DNA of 64,000 bases, taken from Villigracilis sp024434165. Its GTDB lineage: Bacteria > Chloroflexota > Anaerolineae > Anaerolineales > Villigracilaceae. This document shows positions 25,250-32,585 of this stretch, piece by piece (the first letter of the stretch is position 1; each line of letters begins with the position of its first letter). The notes beneath the pieces were generated by a model that was not told the DNA's origin, did not search any database, and saw nothing but the letters and a program-made list of their open reading frames with translations. The stretch is from positions 329,531 to 393,530 of the forward strand of contig SZPK01000008.1 in assembly GCA_030263665.1 (NCBI GenBank), written 5' to 3'. The translations under genes and the position numbers were made by a program.

Positions 25250-27499
25250 TTATGTTTCAGAATGCCAGGCGATGCGAACCCTCACTCCGCGTTCGGGTCC
25301 TGGCTGGATTTGGATATCCGCGCCGATCAGGCGCGCCCGCTCGACCATGTTGGCAAGCCCAAAGTGGTTGTTGCTCAATAAGGCGTCGAGGTCGAGCTGG
25401 ACGTTTGAGCCGAAACCCCTGCCGTCGTCTTCGATGCAAAGGTCCAACGCCCGCGAAGTCATATTCCCGTAAATATTGATGGTCTTCGCCCCGGCGTGGC
25501 GCAGGGCGTTTTCACAGGCTTCCTGCGCGATACGGAAAATGTGCAGTTCCATGTGTTCCGGGATTCGGTCTCTGCCGTCGTTCAGGTCCACCTTAACCTT
25601 TACCCTGTCGCTGTTGCGTTCCATGAGATTCTCTGCCAGCGACTCAATGGCAGGTTTGAGACCGTAGGTCAGCATGGGCGGACGCAGGTCGCTGACGATC
25701 TCGCGCAGGCGCCGGGTCAATTCCTCGTAGGCGGGCTGGAAGTTGGGCGAGAGGCTGCTTTCGTCAAGGTTGCGGCGCAGGTATCCAAGCTGGTTGAGGA
25801 TGCTGTCATGCAGTTCCAGCGCGAGGTGCATGCGTTCCTGTTCGGTGCGCTCGATGTCAATCTGGTACATCTTCCTCAGTTGTTCGGCGTGCAGAATGTT
25901 GCTCAGGGCGATGGCGGTCTGGTTGGCGATGGCTTGCAGGATGGAAATTTCCTCGGAGGGATACAGGTCGTCGGGGTCGCGCTGTCCGAGCAGCCAAAAG
26001 CCGAGGTGGGCGCTGCCAACTTTGAGCGGGAGAATGAGGCGAATCCATTCCTCTGGAGTGGACGGGCTGGGGATGTATTTCCCCGCGCGGGCGATCAATC
26101 CGTCGAATCCGTTTTCGTCGGGCAGCTGGTTGTCTGGCGCGTTTTTGGCAAGGAGCGGCTTGAGGCTTCCATCCCGAACCTGCATGAAGGCGTATTGGCG
26201 AATGAGCAGGCTGGGGAAGACCTCCTCTTCCAGAAGTTGAAGCAGGTGGGGAATGGACGTGCTGGTGGTGATGCGGCTGGAGTAGGTCTCGGTCAGATTT
26301 TGGTAGGGGAGTTTGATGCCAAGAAAGCGTTTTTCCACGAAGGCTTGGAACCTGGGGAAAAAGGCGACCGCCACGTACATGGAAGCAACGACGACCAGTG
26401 CGCCGATAAAAATCGAAATTTCGACCGTGATTTCCAGGCTGGTGATGGGAACGACAAGGACGAACAGGGCTGTGCCAAAAAAGATCAGGAATGCGTAAAG
26501 CGAGATGGAGCGTGTGAGTCGGACCTCCATCCCGCCCGGACGGCGGCGGTAGATCACATAGAAGTACACCAGCGGCATGAAGGGAAGGGCAAAGAGGGCA
26601 GCCGGACCCAGCTGCGGGACCGCGCCGGCGATGACCAAAATCCCTAAAACAAAGGAGGGGAAAAACGCCACGAAGATGGAAATTCCCAGCAGCCTCACGT
26701 CGCGGCGCTGCTCCGGGTGTCGTTTATAGCGAACCACCTGGAAAATGACGCTCCCCATCACCGCGATCAGAAAGGCGGCGGCATACAGGCTTTTCGGCAG
26801 GAATTGGAAGATTTCCGCCGCCGCAAGGAGGAGCCCCATCAGGTAGGTGAAAGCCCATGCGGCTTTGGGCAATTCCTTCAACGGATGGGGAAATACCCAA
26901 TGCAAATGCAGGTACACAGGCAAAAGCAGCCAGGTGACGGCGTGTAACAGGATCGAACTTTCCCAAAGATGGCGGGAGGATAAGGAGCCAAAGATCAGCC
27001 AAAGCGCCGTGAGGTAATTGACGGCGGCGAACAGCCTGAGGCGCTGGTCTTTTGGGCGAATCAACAATTGTGCCGCCGCGCCAAAAACCCAGAAAAAGAA
27101 AGCCAGCCACCAGATGTTGATGAAGCGGGCGTTGAACTCAGTTTGACTGAACCCCGGAAATTTCCACGGAACAACCATCTCCACGCCGTTCCGCACGATG
27201 GCGATCTCCACGCTCTCGCCCGGTTGGACGCCTTCAAACAACACCACCCTGGCATCCTTTTTGTAATCTTCCCAGGAAACATCCCCAATTTGCACCAGGA
27301 TATCGTCTCTCTGGAGGGAAGGCGTCTGTCCGGGCTGGGGATACACATCCATCACACGAGCCGTGTTGTTGTTGAAAGTGAAGCCCGCATAGGGGGCGGC
27401 AAACAGGATGCCGTAGGTGTACCAAGCCAATATCAACAGCACGGAAACAGGGATGAAGAGTTCACTAATTTGCCAGCGTGGAAGCGAATTTCGGCGCAT
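25250..27499 (-). CDS. ComP-like membrane sensor histidine kinase (PDZ, multi-span, GAF, HisKA_3)
   Basis: A 749-residue sensor kinase. A first membrane helix (about 11-35) is followed by an outside PDZ-like domain (about 44-112, with QRDDILVQIGDVSWEDY). Seven or so further helices (about 125-380) come next, then a GAF-like domain (about 405-540) and a NarX/DegS-type HisKA_3 box with phospho-acceptor H564 in LELHDSILNQ. The HATPase domain has N664 (ACENALRHAG) and DDGRGFG (691-697). PDZ between the first and second helices, polytopic N-terminus and HisKA_3 core are the architecture of Bacillus ComP, the receptor for the prenylated ComX peptide. It is divergent from a small peptide gene and a prenyl-synthase-like gene, and the regulator gene lies 1.3 kb further, which supports a quorum-sensing receptor role. 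Confidence 0.85.
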   Translation of the reverse strand: MRRNSLPRWQISELFIPVSVLLILAWYTYGILFAAPYAGFTFNNNTARVMDVYPQPGQTPSLQRDDILVQIGDVSWEDYKKDARVVLFEGVQPGESVEIAIVRNGVEMVVPWKFPGFSQTEFNARFINIWWLAFFFWVFGAAAQLLIRPKDQRLRLFAAVNYLTALWLIFGSLSSRHLWESSILLHAVTWLLLPVYLHLHWVFPHPLKELPKAAWAFTYLMGLLLAAAEIFQFLPKSLYAAAFLIAVMGSVIFQVVRYKRHPEQRRDVRLLGISIFVAFFPSFVLGILVIAGAVPQLGPAALFALPFMPLVYFYVIYRRRPGGMEVRLTRSISLYAFLIFFGTALFVLVVPITSLEITVEISIFIGALVVVASMYVAVAFFPRFQAFVEKRFLGIKLPYQNLTETYSSRITTSTSIPHLLQLLEEEVFPSLLIRQYAFMQVRDGSLKPLLAKNAPDNQLPDENGFDGLIARAGKYIPSPSTPEEWIRLILPLKVGSAHLGFWLLGQRDPDDLYPSEEISILQAIANQTAIALSNILHAEQLRKMYQIDIERTEQERMHLALELHDSILNQLGYLRRNLDESSLSPNFQPAYEELTRRLREIVSDLRPPMLTYGLKPAIESLAENLMERNSDRVKVKVDLNDGRDRIPEHMELHIFRIAQEACENALRHAGAKTINIYGNMTSRALDLCIEDDGRGFGSNVQLDLDALLSNNHFGLANMVERARLIGADIQIQPGPERGVRVRIAWHSET

Positions 27500-27549
27500 G
27501 GTTTCCTCTTTGTTGTGTAAATTGTAAAGGAAAGAAAGGAGGTGGTCCC

Positions 27550-27596
27550 ATTATAGCCCAAGAAACCGGCTGACCCCGATATGACGTGTTCGTTAG
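27550..27596 (-). promoter_or_regulatory. Candidate promoter and activator site of the ComP-like kinase gene
   Basis: On the minus strand a perfect TATAAT (27555-27550) has no good -35 box. The core CTAACGAAC (27596-27588) lies 32 nt upstream of it, where an activator would sit. The motif is shared with 25100-25117 and 29568-29585. The same gap (27500-27623) must also hold the rightward promoter of the peptide gene. Confidence 0.5.
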
Positions 27597-27623
27597 CCCA
27601 ATCCGATGAAAGGAGAATTTCAA

Positions 27624-27794
27624 ATGAAAAATATGCAGGAGTTTCACAGGTGGTTGTCATCCAACGGGGACGCGAACGATCTCCCCAGGCGTCGTCTCGC
27701 CGCCATTGCCCATCTCGACCGCAGCCGGTTGGTGAAAGCCACGGGCGAATTATCGTGGTTCATTTGGGAGGCGGAGCAGGTTCCCGCCGCGTAG
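27624..27794 (+). CDS. Candidate ComX-like pheromone precursor (56 aa)
   Basis: A 56-residue protein starting at ATG 27624, with GGAG 8 nt upstream. Sequence features: MKNMQEFHRWLSSNG at the start, a central LAAIAHLDRSRLVKA, and a C-terminal tail containing W45 and W48 (SWFIWEAEQVPAA). Length, the N-terminal MQxxxxxL region, the central I-x-x-(L/F)-D segment and a Trp near the C-terminus parallel Bacillus ComX, whose Trp is prenylated by ComQ. It lies 49 bp before a polyprenyl-synthase-like gene and diverges from a ComP-like kinase gene. I infer it is the signal precursor; the similarity is too short to prove homology by eye. There is no signal peptide, as expected for ComX. Confidence 0.65.
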   Translation: MKNMQEFHRWLSSNGDANDLPRRRLAAIAHLDRSRLVKATGELSWFIWEAEQVPAA

Positions 27795-27800
27795 TTTCAA

Positions 27801-27832
27801 TTGCAGCGCGGGGGAACTTCTCCGCGCTGCAA
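27801..27832 (+). promoter_or_regulatory. Intercistronic hairpin between peptide and synthase genes
   Basis: TTGCAGCGCGG and CCGCGCTGCAA are perfect 11-bp arms with a 10-nt loop. No T-run follows. It could stabilise the peptide message or lower expression of the downstream enzyme. Confidence 0.7.
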
Positions 27833-27846
27833 GCAGGAGTTGGATG

Positions 27847-28815
27847 ATGGATATATACACTCAGGTCATTGGGGAATTCTCGCGCATCCCGCATGTGAAG
27901 GAGTGGGAGGAGGTGCAGGCATTGTTCCGCCGCGCTGCCGCAGGCAAGCCGCATCACTGGCTGCTGCCGCTGCGCGCCTGCGAAGCGGTTGGCGGGGCTT
28001 GGGAGCGGGCGATCCCGGCGGTTGTGGCTGTGGCGTGCGGTCACATCGGGATCGTGCTGGTGGACGATATGCTGGATGCCGACCCGCGCGGCGAGCATGT
28101 GAAAGCGGGCGAAGGCGCGGCGGCAAACATGGCATCTGCCTTTCAGTCGGCGGCGGTGGCGGCGGTTGCCAATTGCGATTTGAATCCGAACACAAAACTG
28201 CTGGCGATGGAAAGCGTCAACGAGATGTTTCTTGCCACCACCATCGGTCAGTATTGGGATGTAAATTCAATCGTCCGGGATGAGGATTCGTATTGGAAGA
28301 TCGCGCGGGGAAAGAGTTCGCCGTTCTTTGGCGCGGCGTTTCAGATCGGCGCATGGATGGGCGGCGCCTCGGCGGAGACTGCTGGTCGGGTAAGGGAGTT
28401 GGGGCAGTTATACGGGGAGATGATTCAAATCCACGACGATGTGAACGATACGCTGACCATCCCTGCGAAGCCCGATTGGGACGAAGGGCGTGCGCCGCTG
28501 CCCATTCTTTTCGCGCGGCTTGTGGACCATCCAATGCGCCGCCGGTTCGAGGAACTCCGTCCGCATGTCGGGAACAGTTCACAGGTCCTGGAAGAGGCGC
28601 AGGAGATTCTCATCCGCTGCGGGGCGGTGAGTTACTGTATCCATCAGTTATTGAAACGGTATGAAACGGTGAAGGGGATTTTGAGCGGGCTGGCGCTTGC
28701 GCGGGGCGACGTATTGGAGAAGGTCTTCGACGATGTCGTTCAACCGGTCTTTCAACTTTTCCGCGAGGTGGATGCAGCGTTTATTGGGAGAACGCTTCCG
28801 GCGAATACGGTGTGA
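27847..28815 (+). CDS. Polyprenyl synthase-like (ComQ-like) isoprenyl transferase
   Basis: A 322-residue class 1 isoprenoid enzyme. The first Asp-rich motif is VDDMLDAD (D73, D74, D77) and the second is IHDDVNDT (D197, D198, D201), so both metal-binding motifs are intact. Between them are the GQYWDV segment and YWKIARGKSSPFFGAAF. Beyond the second motif the usual KGK is replaced by KPDWDEGRAPLPILFA, as in ComQ-type modifiers more than in chain-length synthases. I infer that it transfers an isoprenyl group to the peptide encoded just upstream. ATG 27847 is chosen (AGGAG 7 nt upstream) over the ATG one codon earlier. The 3' end overlaps the convergent regulator gene by 35 bp. Confidence 0.8.
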   Translation: MDIYTQVIGEFSRIPHVKEWEEVQALFRRAAAGKPHHWLLPLRACEAVGGAWERAIPAVVAVACGHIGIVLVDDMLDADPRGEHVKAGEGAAANMASAFQSAAVAAVANCDLNPNTKLLAMESVNEMFLATTIGQYWDVNSIVRDEDSYWKIARGKSSPFFGAAFQIGAWMGGASAETAGRVRELGQLYGEMIQIHDDVNDTLTIPAKPDWDEGRAPLPILFARLVDHPMRRRFEELRPHVGNSSQVLEEAQEILIRCGAVSYCIHQLLKRYETVKGILSGLALARGDVLEKVFDDVVQPVFQLFREVDAAFIGRTLPANTV

Positions 28816-29467
28816 TGATCCCCAGTTGGCGCGCCTTGGCAATGGCGGCGGCGCGGCTGTTTACATTGAGTTTTACATACGCTTTGGAAAGTAAATTCCG
28901 CGCGGTGGAATGTTTGACCTTGAGTTTGCGCGCCAGGTCGGAGGTGGTGTCGTTGGGATATGCGGCGCTGAGGGAGAGGGCTTCCCGTTCGCGGGGGGTG
29001 AGTTCGCTGGCTTCGCTGGATAAATGTTTGAGATAGATGTCGTGGGTGATTCGGCTGAGTTGGATGCCGTCGCCGGCTATCGTTTTGACCACGCTCGCCA
29101 GGTTTTTGAGAACGGTTTGATCGTCCTTCAGGATGTACCCGCTCGCTCCCGCCTCCATCACGGCGCGAATCAAGCCCCGGTCGGCGTGCATGCTGATGAC
29201 GAGAACCTTGAGCTGGGGGTGTGCCTCCAGCAGGTTGGGAATGACGTGCAAAATGGGATAGGGGTTGCGGTTGTCGCTCGAAGTTGGCACATTGACATCC
29301 AAAATCACTACGTCGGCAGGCTGGGTATCGAGCGTGTTCTCCAGTTCATTTCCATAACTCATCCGTGCCACCACCTGGATTTGCGGATCTTTTTCGAGCA
29401 TGGCAACATATCCTTCCACCGTTACAAGGTGGTCGTCCAAAATTGCCACACGCAGCTTTTTGTTCAT
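28781..29467 (-). CDS. NarL/ComA-like response regulator
   Basis: A 228-residue two-component regulator. The receiver domain has the acidic pair D11/D12, phospho-acceptor D57 (VVILDVNVP), the Ser/Thr at VISMHAD and K107-type Lys in GYILKDD. A LuxR-type HTH (LTPREREALSLSAAYPNDTTSDLARKLKVKHSTARNLLSKAYVKL) fills the C-terminus. ATG 29467 is chosen because GGGAG lies 7 nt upstream; further in-frame codons to 29530 are not typical. It is the expected partner of the HisKA_3 kinase at 25250 and corresponds to ComA in the Com-like set. A dyad site 100 bp upstream suggests autoregulation. Confidence 0.9.
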   Translation of the reverse strand: MNKKLRVAILDDHLVTVEGYVAMLEKDPQIQVVARMSYGNELENTLDTQPADVVILDVNVPTSSDNRNPYPILHVIPNLLEAHPQLKVLVISMHADRGLIRAVMEAGASGYILKDDQTVLKNLASVVKTIAGDGIQLSRITHDIYLKHLSSEASELTPREREALSLSAAYPNDTTSDLARKLKVKHSTARNLLSKAYVKLNVNSRAAAIAKARQLGIITPYSPEAFSQ

Positions 29468-29567
29468 AAGGGCGCTCCCTCTTCGGTCTGCATTCAGGGT
29501 AACAGAAAGGATTCCCGGTTTCAAGCCCATTCAGTACAAATGTCTACGCCGAATAGACACCTGCCGA

Positions 29568-29585
29568 TTGCCTAACGGGCGGGAA
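29568..29585. promoter_or_regulatory. Candidate regulator-binding dyad upstream of the response regulator
   Basis: TTGCCTAACGGGCGGGAA matches the dyad at 25100-25117 in 15 of 18 positions. A second dyad, TGTCTA-N7-TAGACA, lies at 29541-29559. Both precede the regulator gene. Confidence 0.5.
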
Positions 29586-29681
29586 TATCCTACAATGCAA
29601 AAGCATAATGGATATTGCAGAAAGCGGAATGACCCATTGGTTCATTCCATGGAAAAAGGGGGGAATGGGGGACGGGGTTCG

Positions 29682-29743
29682 GTACGCTTCAACCTCTGGG
29701 CGGCTCGAACGTCAGTGGACTGACGGAGGAGGTTGAAGCGTAC
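29682..29743. repeat. GTACGCTTCAACCTC palindromic element
   Basis: GTACGCTTCAACCTC and GAGGTTGAAGCGTAC are perfect 15-bp arms, with an inner palindrome GTCAGTGGACTGAC. It is the main content of the 29468-29791 gap besides the regulatory dyads; no gene is seen there. Confidence 0.75.
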
Positions 29744-29791
29744 GCGGGGGCGCCGGCGGTATTCATGCCGCCTGTTCAAAAAGGGGGTGTA

Positions 29792-30565
29792 TTACTTTCC
29801 CTTCCAATTCGGTTTCCGTTTTTCGATGAAGGCGCGCATGCCTTCCTTTTGGTCTTCAGTGGCAAAGAGGGGATAGAAATTGCGCTTCTCGACCTTCAAC
29901 CCTTCGGCGAGTGTGGTCTCGAACGCGGCGTTGACGGCGTCCTTCGCCATGCGGACCGCCATCGGCGCGCGCGAGGCGACTTCCTCCGCAAACGCGATGG
30001 CGGCGTCGAGATAGCCTTCGACGGGCACGACACGGTTGGCAAGCCCGAATTGCAGCGCTTCGGCGGCGGTCAGCGTGCGATTGTTGACGACCATTTCCAT
30101 TGCAAGGTGTTTGCCGACCAGCCGCGCCAGCCGCTGTGTGCCGCCCGCGCCGGGAATGACGCCGATGGTGATCTCCGGCTGACCGAACCTGGCGGTCTCG
30201 CTGGCAATGACCATGTCGCACGAAAGCACGAATTCGCACCCGCCGCCCAACGCCCAGCCCGAAACCGCCGCAATGACCGGCTTCCTGATATTGCGGATGC
30301 GGTCCCAAACCTCCACACGTTCCTCGACGACCATTTGCACATACGATGCTTCCGCCATTTCTTTGATGTCGGCCCCGGCGGCGAAGGCTTTTTCATTGCC
30401 GGTGACGACCATCGCGCCGACGGCTTCGTCTTTGTCGAAGGCTTCCAGCGCGTCGAAGACTTCGCCCAGCATGGTCAGGTTGAAGGCGTTCATCGCCTGC
30501 GGACGGTTCAATTGCACAATGCCCACGCGCCCGCGCGTTTCGGTCAGGATGGTGGTATAGGTCAT
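29792..30565 (-). CDS. Enoyl-CoA hydratase
   Basis: A 257-residue crotonase that hydrates trans-2-enoyl-CoA in beta-oxidation or related acyl-CoA routes. The oxyanion-hole segments FAAGADIKEM and GWALGGGCEF are present, and both catalytic glutamates of true hydratases are visible (in GGGCEF and QPEITIG). GAGGTQRLARLVG follows. GGAGG lies 5 nt before the ATG. It stands alone on this strand, with the reductase-like gene divergent. Confidence 0.95.
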   Translation of the reverse strand: MTYTTILTETRGRVGIVQLNRPQAMNAFNLTMLGEVFDALEAFDKDEAVGAMVVTGNEKAFAAGADIKEMAEASYVQMVVEERVEVWDRIRNIRKPVIAAVSGWALGGGCEFVLSCDMVIASETARFGQPEITIGVIPGAGGTQRLARLVGKHLAMEMVVNNRTLTAAEALQFGLANRVVPVEGYLDAAIAFAEEVASRAPMAVRMAKDAVNAAFETTLAEGLKVEKRNFYPLFATEDQKEGMRAFIEKRKPNWKGK

Positions 30566-30650
30566 GGATTCCTCCGGTGGTTTTCAGGTACGTGTGGATT
30601 ATAAACTCACCTTCCCCTTGCTGTATAATTCGCGCACCGGAGGAACTTTA

Positions 30651-31394
30651 ATGATTTTCCCTGAATGGACGACAACCAACCAAATCCTTTATGCTGCGCT
30701 GGCGGTTCTGGCAATCGGCGTGGGACCCGCCGAGTATTACGGGCAGTCCATGATGTTTTACAGCAAATTCCGTTCAGCGAGCGGAATTCCCTCGCGGGTG
30801 AGCATGGTCATTTTGTACTCCGCGCCGATTGTCGCGTTGTTCGCTTCTGCACGGGGATACCTGCCAAACGCCAGCCTCATCCAATGGGCTGTCTTCGGTG
30901 CGGTTTTCATTCATTTCACCAAACGGGTGCTGGAGTCGCTCTTCCTGCACAAATATTCGAGTCATGCCGGTCTGTTCACCACCATTCTCATCGCCTCGTT
31001 CTATTCGACGGCAGCCTATCTCATCGGCTGGATGAACAGGAATCCGATCTCCGCAATGGACGCCTGGTTCGCGCTCGGCATCGCGCTGTTCGCCGCCGGT
31101 ATGGCGGGCAACTTTTACCATCACAAACTGCTGGCGGATCTGCGCAAAGGCTCGTTCGACTACTTCATTCCAGAAGGCGGGTTGTTCGAGTTCGCCGTCT
31201 GTCCGCATTACCTGTTCGAGATTCTCACCTGGCTGGGCATAGCCCTGCTCTCGCGTCATCTTGCCGCGTGGCTGATTCTGCTCTTCATCGCCGCCTATCT
31301 CACCGCGCGCAGTCTCCGCACGCTCAAGTGGTATCACGATAAATTCCCCGATTTTCCAAAGGATCGAAAGGCGATCTTGCCGTTCATTTTGTAA
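30651..31394 (+). CDS. Steroid 5-alpha-reductase-like membrane protein
   Basis: A 247-residue protein with six or seven hydrophobic helices. The C-terminal part, GNFYHHKLLADLRKG...YFIPEGGLFEFAVCPHYLFEILTWLG, followed by TARSLRTLKWYHDKFPDFP, is the signature of the 3-oxo-5-alpha-steroid 4-dehydrogenase/polyprenol reductase family, whose members reduce an enone or polyprenol with NADPH. The substrate here cannot be told; hopanoid-, polyprenol- or enoyl-type lipids are possible. GGAGG lies 7 nt before the ATG and TATAAT at 30624-30629 is a likely -10 box. Confidence 0.8.
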   Translation: MIFPEWTTTNQILYAALAVLAIGVGPAEYYGQSMMFYSKFRSASGIPSRVSMVILYSAPIVALFASARGYLPNASLIQWAVFGAVFIHFTKRVLESLFLHKYSSHAGLFTTILIASFYSTAAYLIGWMNRNPISAMDAWFALGIALFAAGMAGNFYHHKLLADLRKGSFDYFIPEGGLFEFAVCPHYLFEILTWLGIALLSRHLAAWLILLFIAAYLTARSLRTLKWYHDKFPDFPKDRKAILPFIL

Positions 31395-31415
31395 ACCTCG
31401 AATTGGAGACAAACC

Positions 31416-31817
31416 ATGTTGTACATTCTGCTTCCCTTCCATTCCTACCTGCGCTGGCTGATCGTGCTCGTGGCTGTCACCGCCGCCGTCAAGTTTACGC
31501 TCGGCTGGCTGCGCGGCGGCGCCTTCAAAGGCATGGACCGCGGTCTCACCGCGGGCTTCAGCGGCTTGATGGATTTACAAGCCGTCATCGGCATTATCAT
31601 GCTGGTCGGTCTTGGCACTGGCGGCGAAGGTTTCCCGATGATTCGCATCGAACACGCCGTCACCATGCTCATCGCCGTGGTGCTTGGTCACCTGCCTGCA
31701 CGCTGGAAGAACGCCGCCGATACCATCCGCTTCCGCAATGCGTTGTTCTGCATCCTCGGCGCCATGCTGTTCGTCTTCGTCGGCGTGATGCGCCTGCCCG
31801 GCGGGTGGAGCAGGTAA
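31416..31817 (+). CDS. Small four-helix membrane protein
   Basis: A 133-residue integral membrane protein with four helices. Conserved-looking features are the N-terminal LPFHSYLRWLIVL and EHAVTMLIAVVLGH, giving membrane histidines as in cytochrome b561-like folds, but I cannot assign a cofactor. GGAG precedes the ATG. It is probably co-transcribed with the 5-alpha-reductase-like gene 21 bp upstream, since a hairpin follows at 31837-31862. Confidence 0.7.
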   Translation: MLYILLPFHSYLRWLIVLVAVTAAVKFTLGWLRGGAFKGMDRGLTAGFSGLMDLQAVIGIIMLVGLGTGGEGFPMIRIEHAVTMLIAVVLGHLPARWKNAADTIRFRNALFCILGAMLFVFVGVMRLPGGWSR

Positions 31818-31836
31818 CGGGTCCGGGTGGAAGCGC

Positions 31837-31862
31837 AACAGCCCCGCAAACGCGGGGCTGTT
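31837..31862 (+). terminator. Hairpin after the small membrane protein gene
   Basis: AACAGCCCCGC and GCGGGGCTGTT are perfect 11-bp arms around AAAC, followed by CTT. The T-run is short, so termination may be partial. Confidence 0.6.
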
Positions 31863-31871
31863 CTTGAATCC

Positions 31872-32471
31872 ATGAAACGCATCATTCTGCTCGGTCCCGT
31901 TTTGTTCGGCGTTGTGCTTCTCGTGCTGACTGCCGCCGAATACGATTTCTTATTGAGCCTCGGCTGGCATCCGATTCACGACCCGACCTTCGACTGGCCC
32001 AGCGGACTCGCGCTCGGCAGATACGGATGGGTCATGACCGCGGCCTTCATCGCCAGCGGTCTCATCATGTCCCTTTTTGGCGTCCGCCTCTATCTGGACC
32101 TCAAACCGGGCGCCGCTTCCAAAGCCGGTTCCACGCTGATGGCGATTGCCGGTCTGTTTCTCGCCGCCCTGGCATTCACCACCGACCCGACGATTCGCGA
32201 TTACCCCGCCACCTGGCATGGACGACTGCACGATCTCTCGTTCGTTTTGCTTGGGCTGACGTTGTTCCCCGCGATGATTCTGCTCGGTTTTGCGTTTTGG
32301 AACGACGCGCGCTGGAAAAACCTCGCCATTTATACCTGGGGGACTCTCGCCCTTGCCGCTCCTGCGTTCTTTCTCAAGGGCGCGGCGTTCTATGTGTTTC
32401 TGTTTGCGATCCTGTTGTGGAATGAAGTTGCAGCAATCCGCTTGAACAAAACAAGCGCCCAAACAACTTGA
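31872..32471 (+). CDS. DUF998-like membrane protein
   Basis: A 199-residue protein with six hydrophobic helices. The loop LSLGWHPIHDPTFDWPSGLALGRYGW after helix 1 and TTDPTIRDYPATWHGRLHDLSF after helix 3 follow the DUF998 pattern. The function is unknown. ATG 31872 lies 10 nt after the hairpin, with no clear ribosome-binding site. After it, the 32472-32585 gap holds only a small hairpin GCCGGGAATGCCCGGC. Confidence 0.7.
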   Translation: MKRIILLGPVLFGVVLLVLTAAEYDFLLSLGWHPIHDPTFDWPSGLALGRYGWVMTAAFIASGLIMSLFGVRLYLDLKPGAASKAGSTLMAIAGLFLAALAFTTDPTIRDYPATWHGRLHDLSFVLLGLTLFPAMILLGFAFWNDARWKNLAIYTWGTLALAAPAFFLKGAAFYVFLFAILLWNEVAAIRLNKTSAQTT

Positions 32472-32585
32472 AACTTATGGTACAACGCGCCTTCTTCATT
32501 GAACCGCCGGGAATGCCCGGCAAGGTTGAATTGACAAAAAACCTGGCGTTTATGAGAGTTTCCTTTGTATAAGGTGAGTTAAAAA

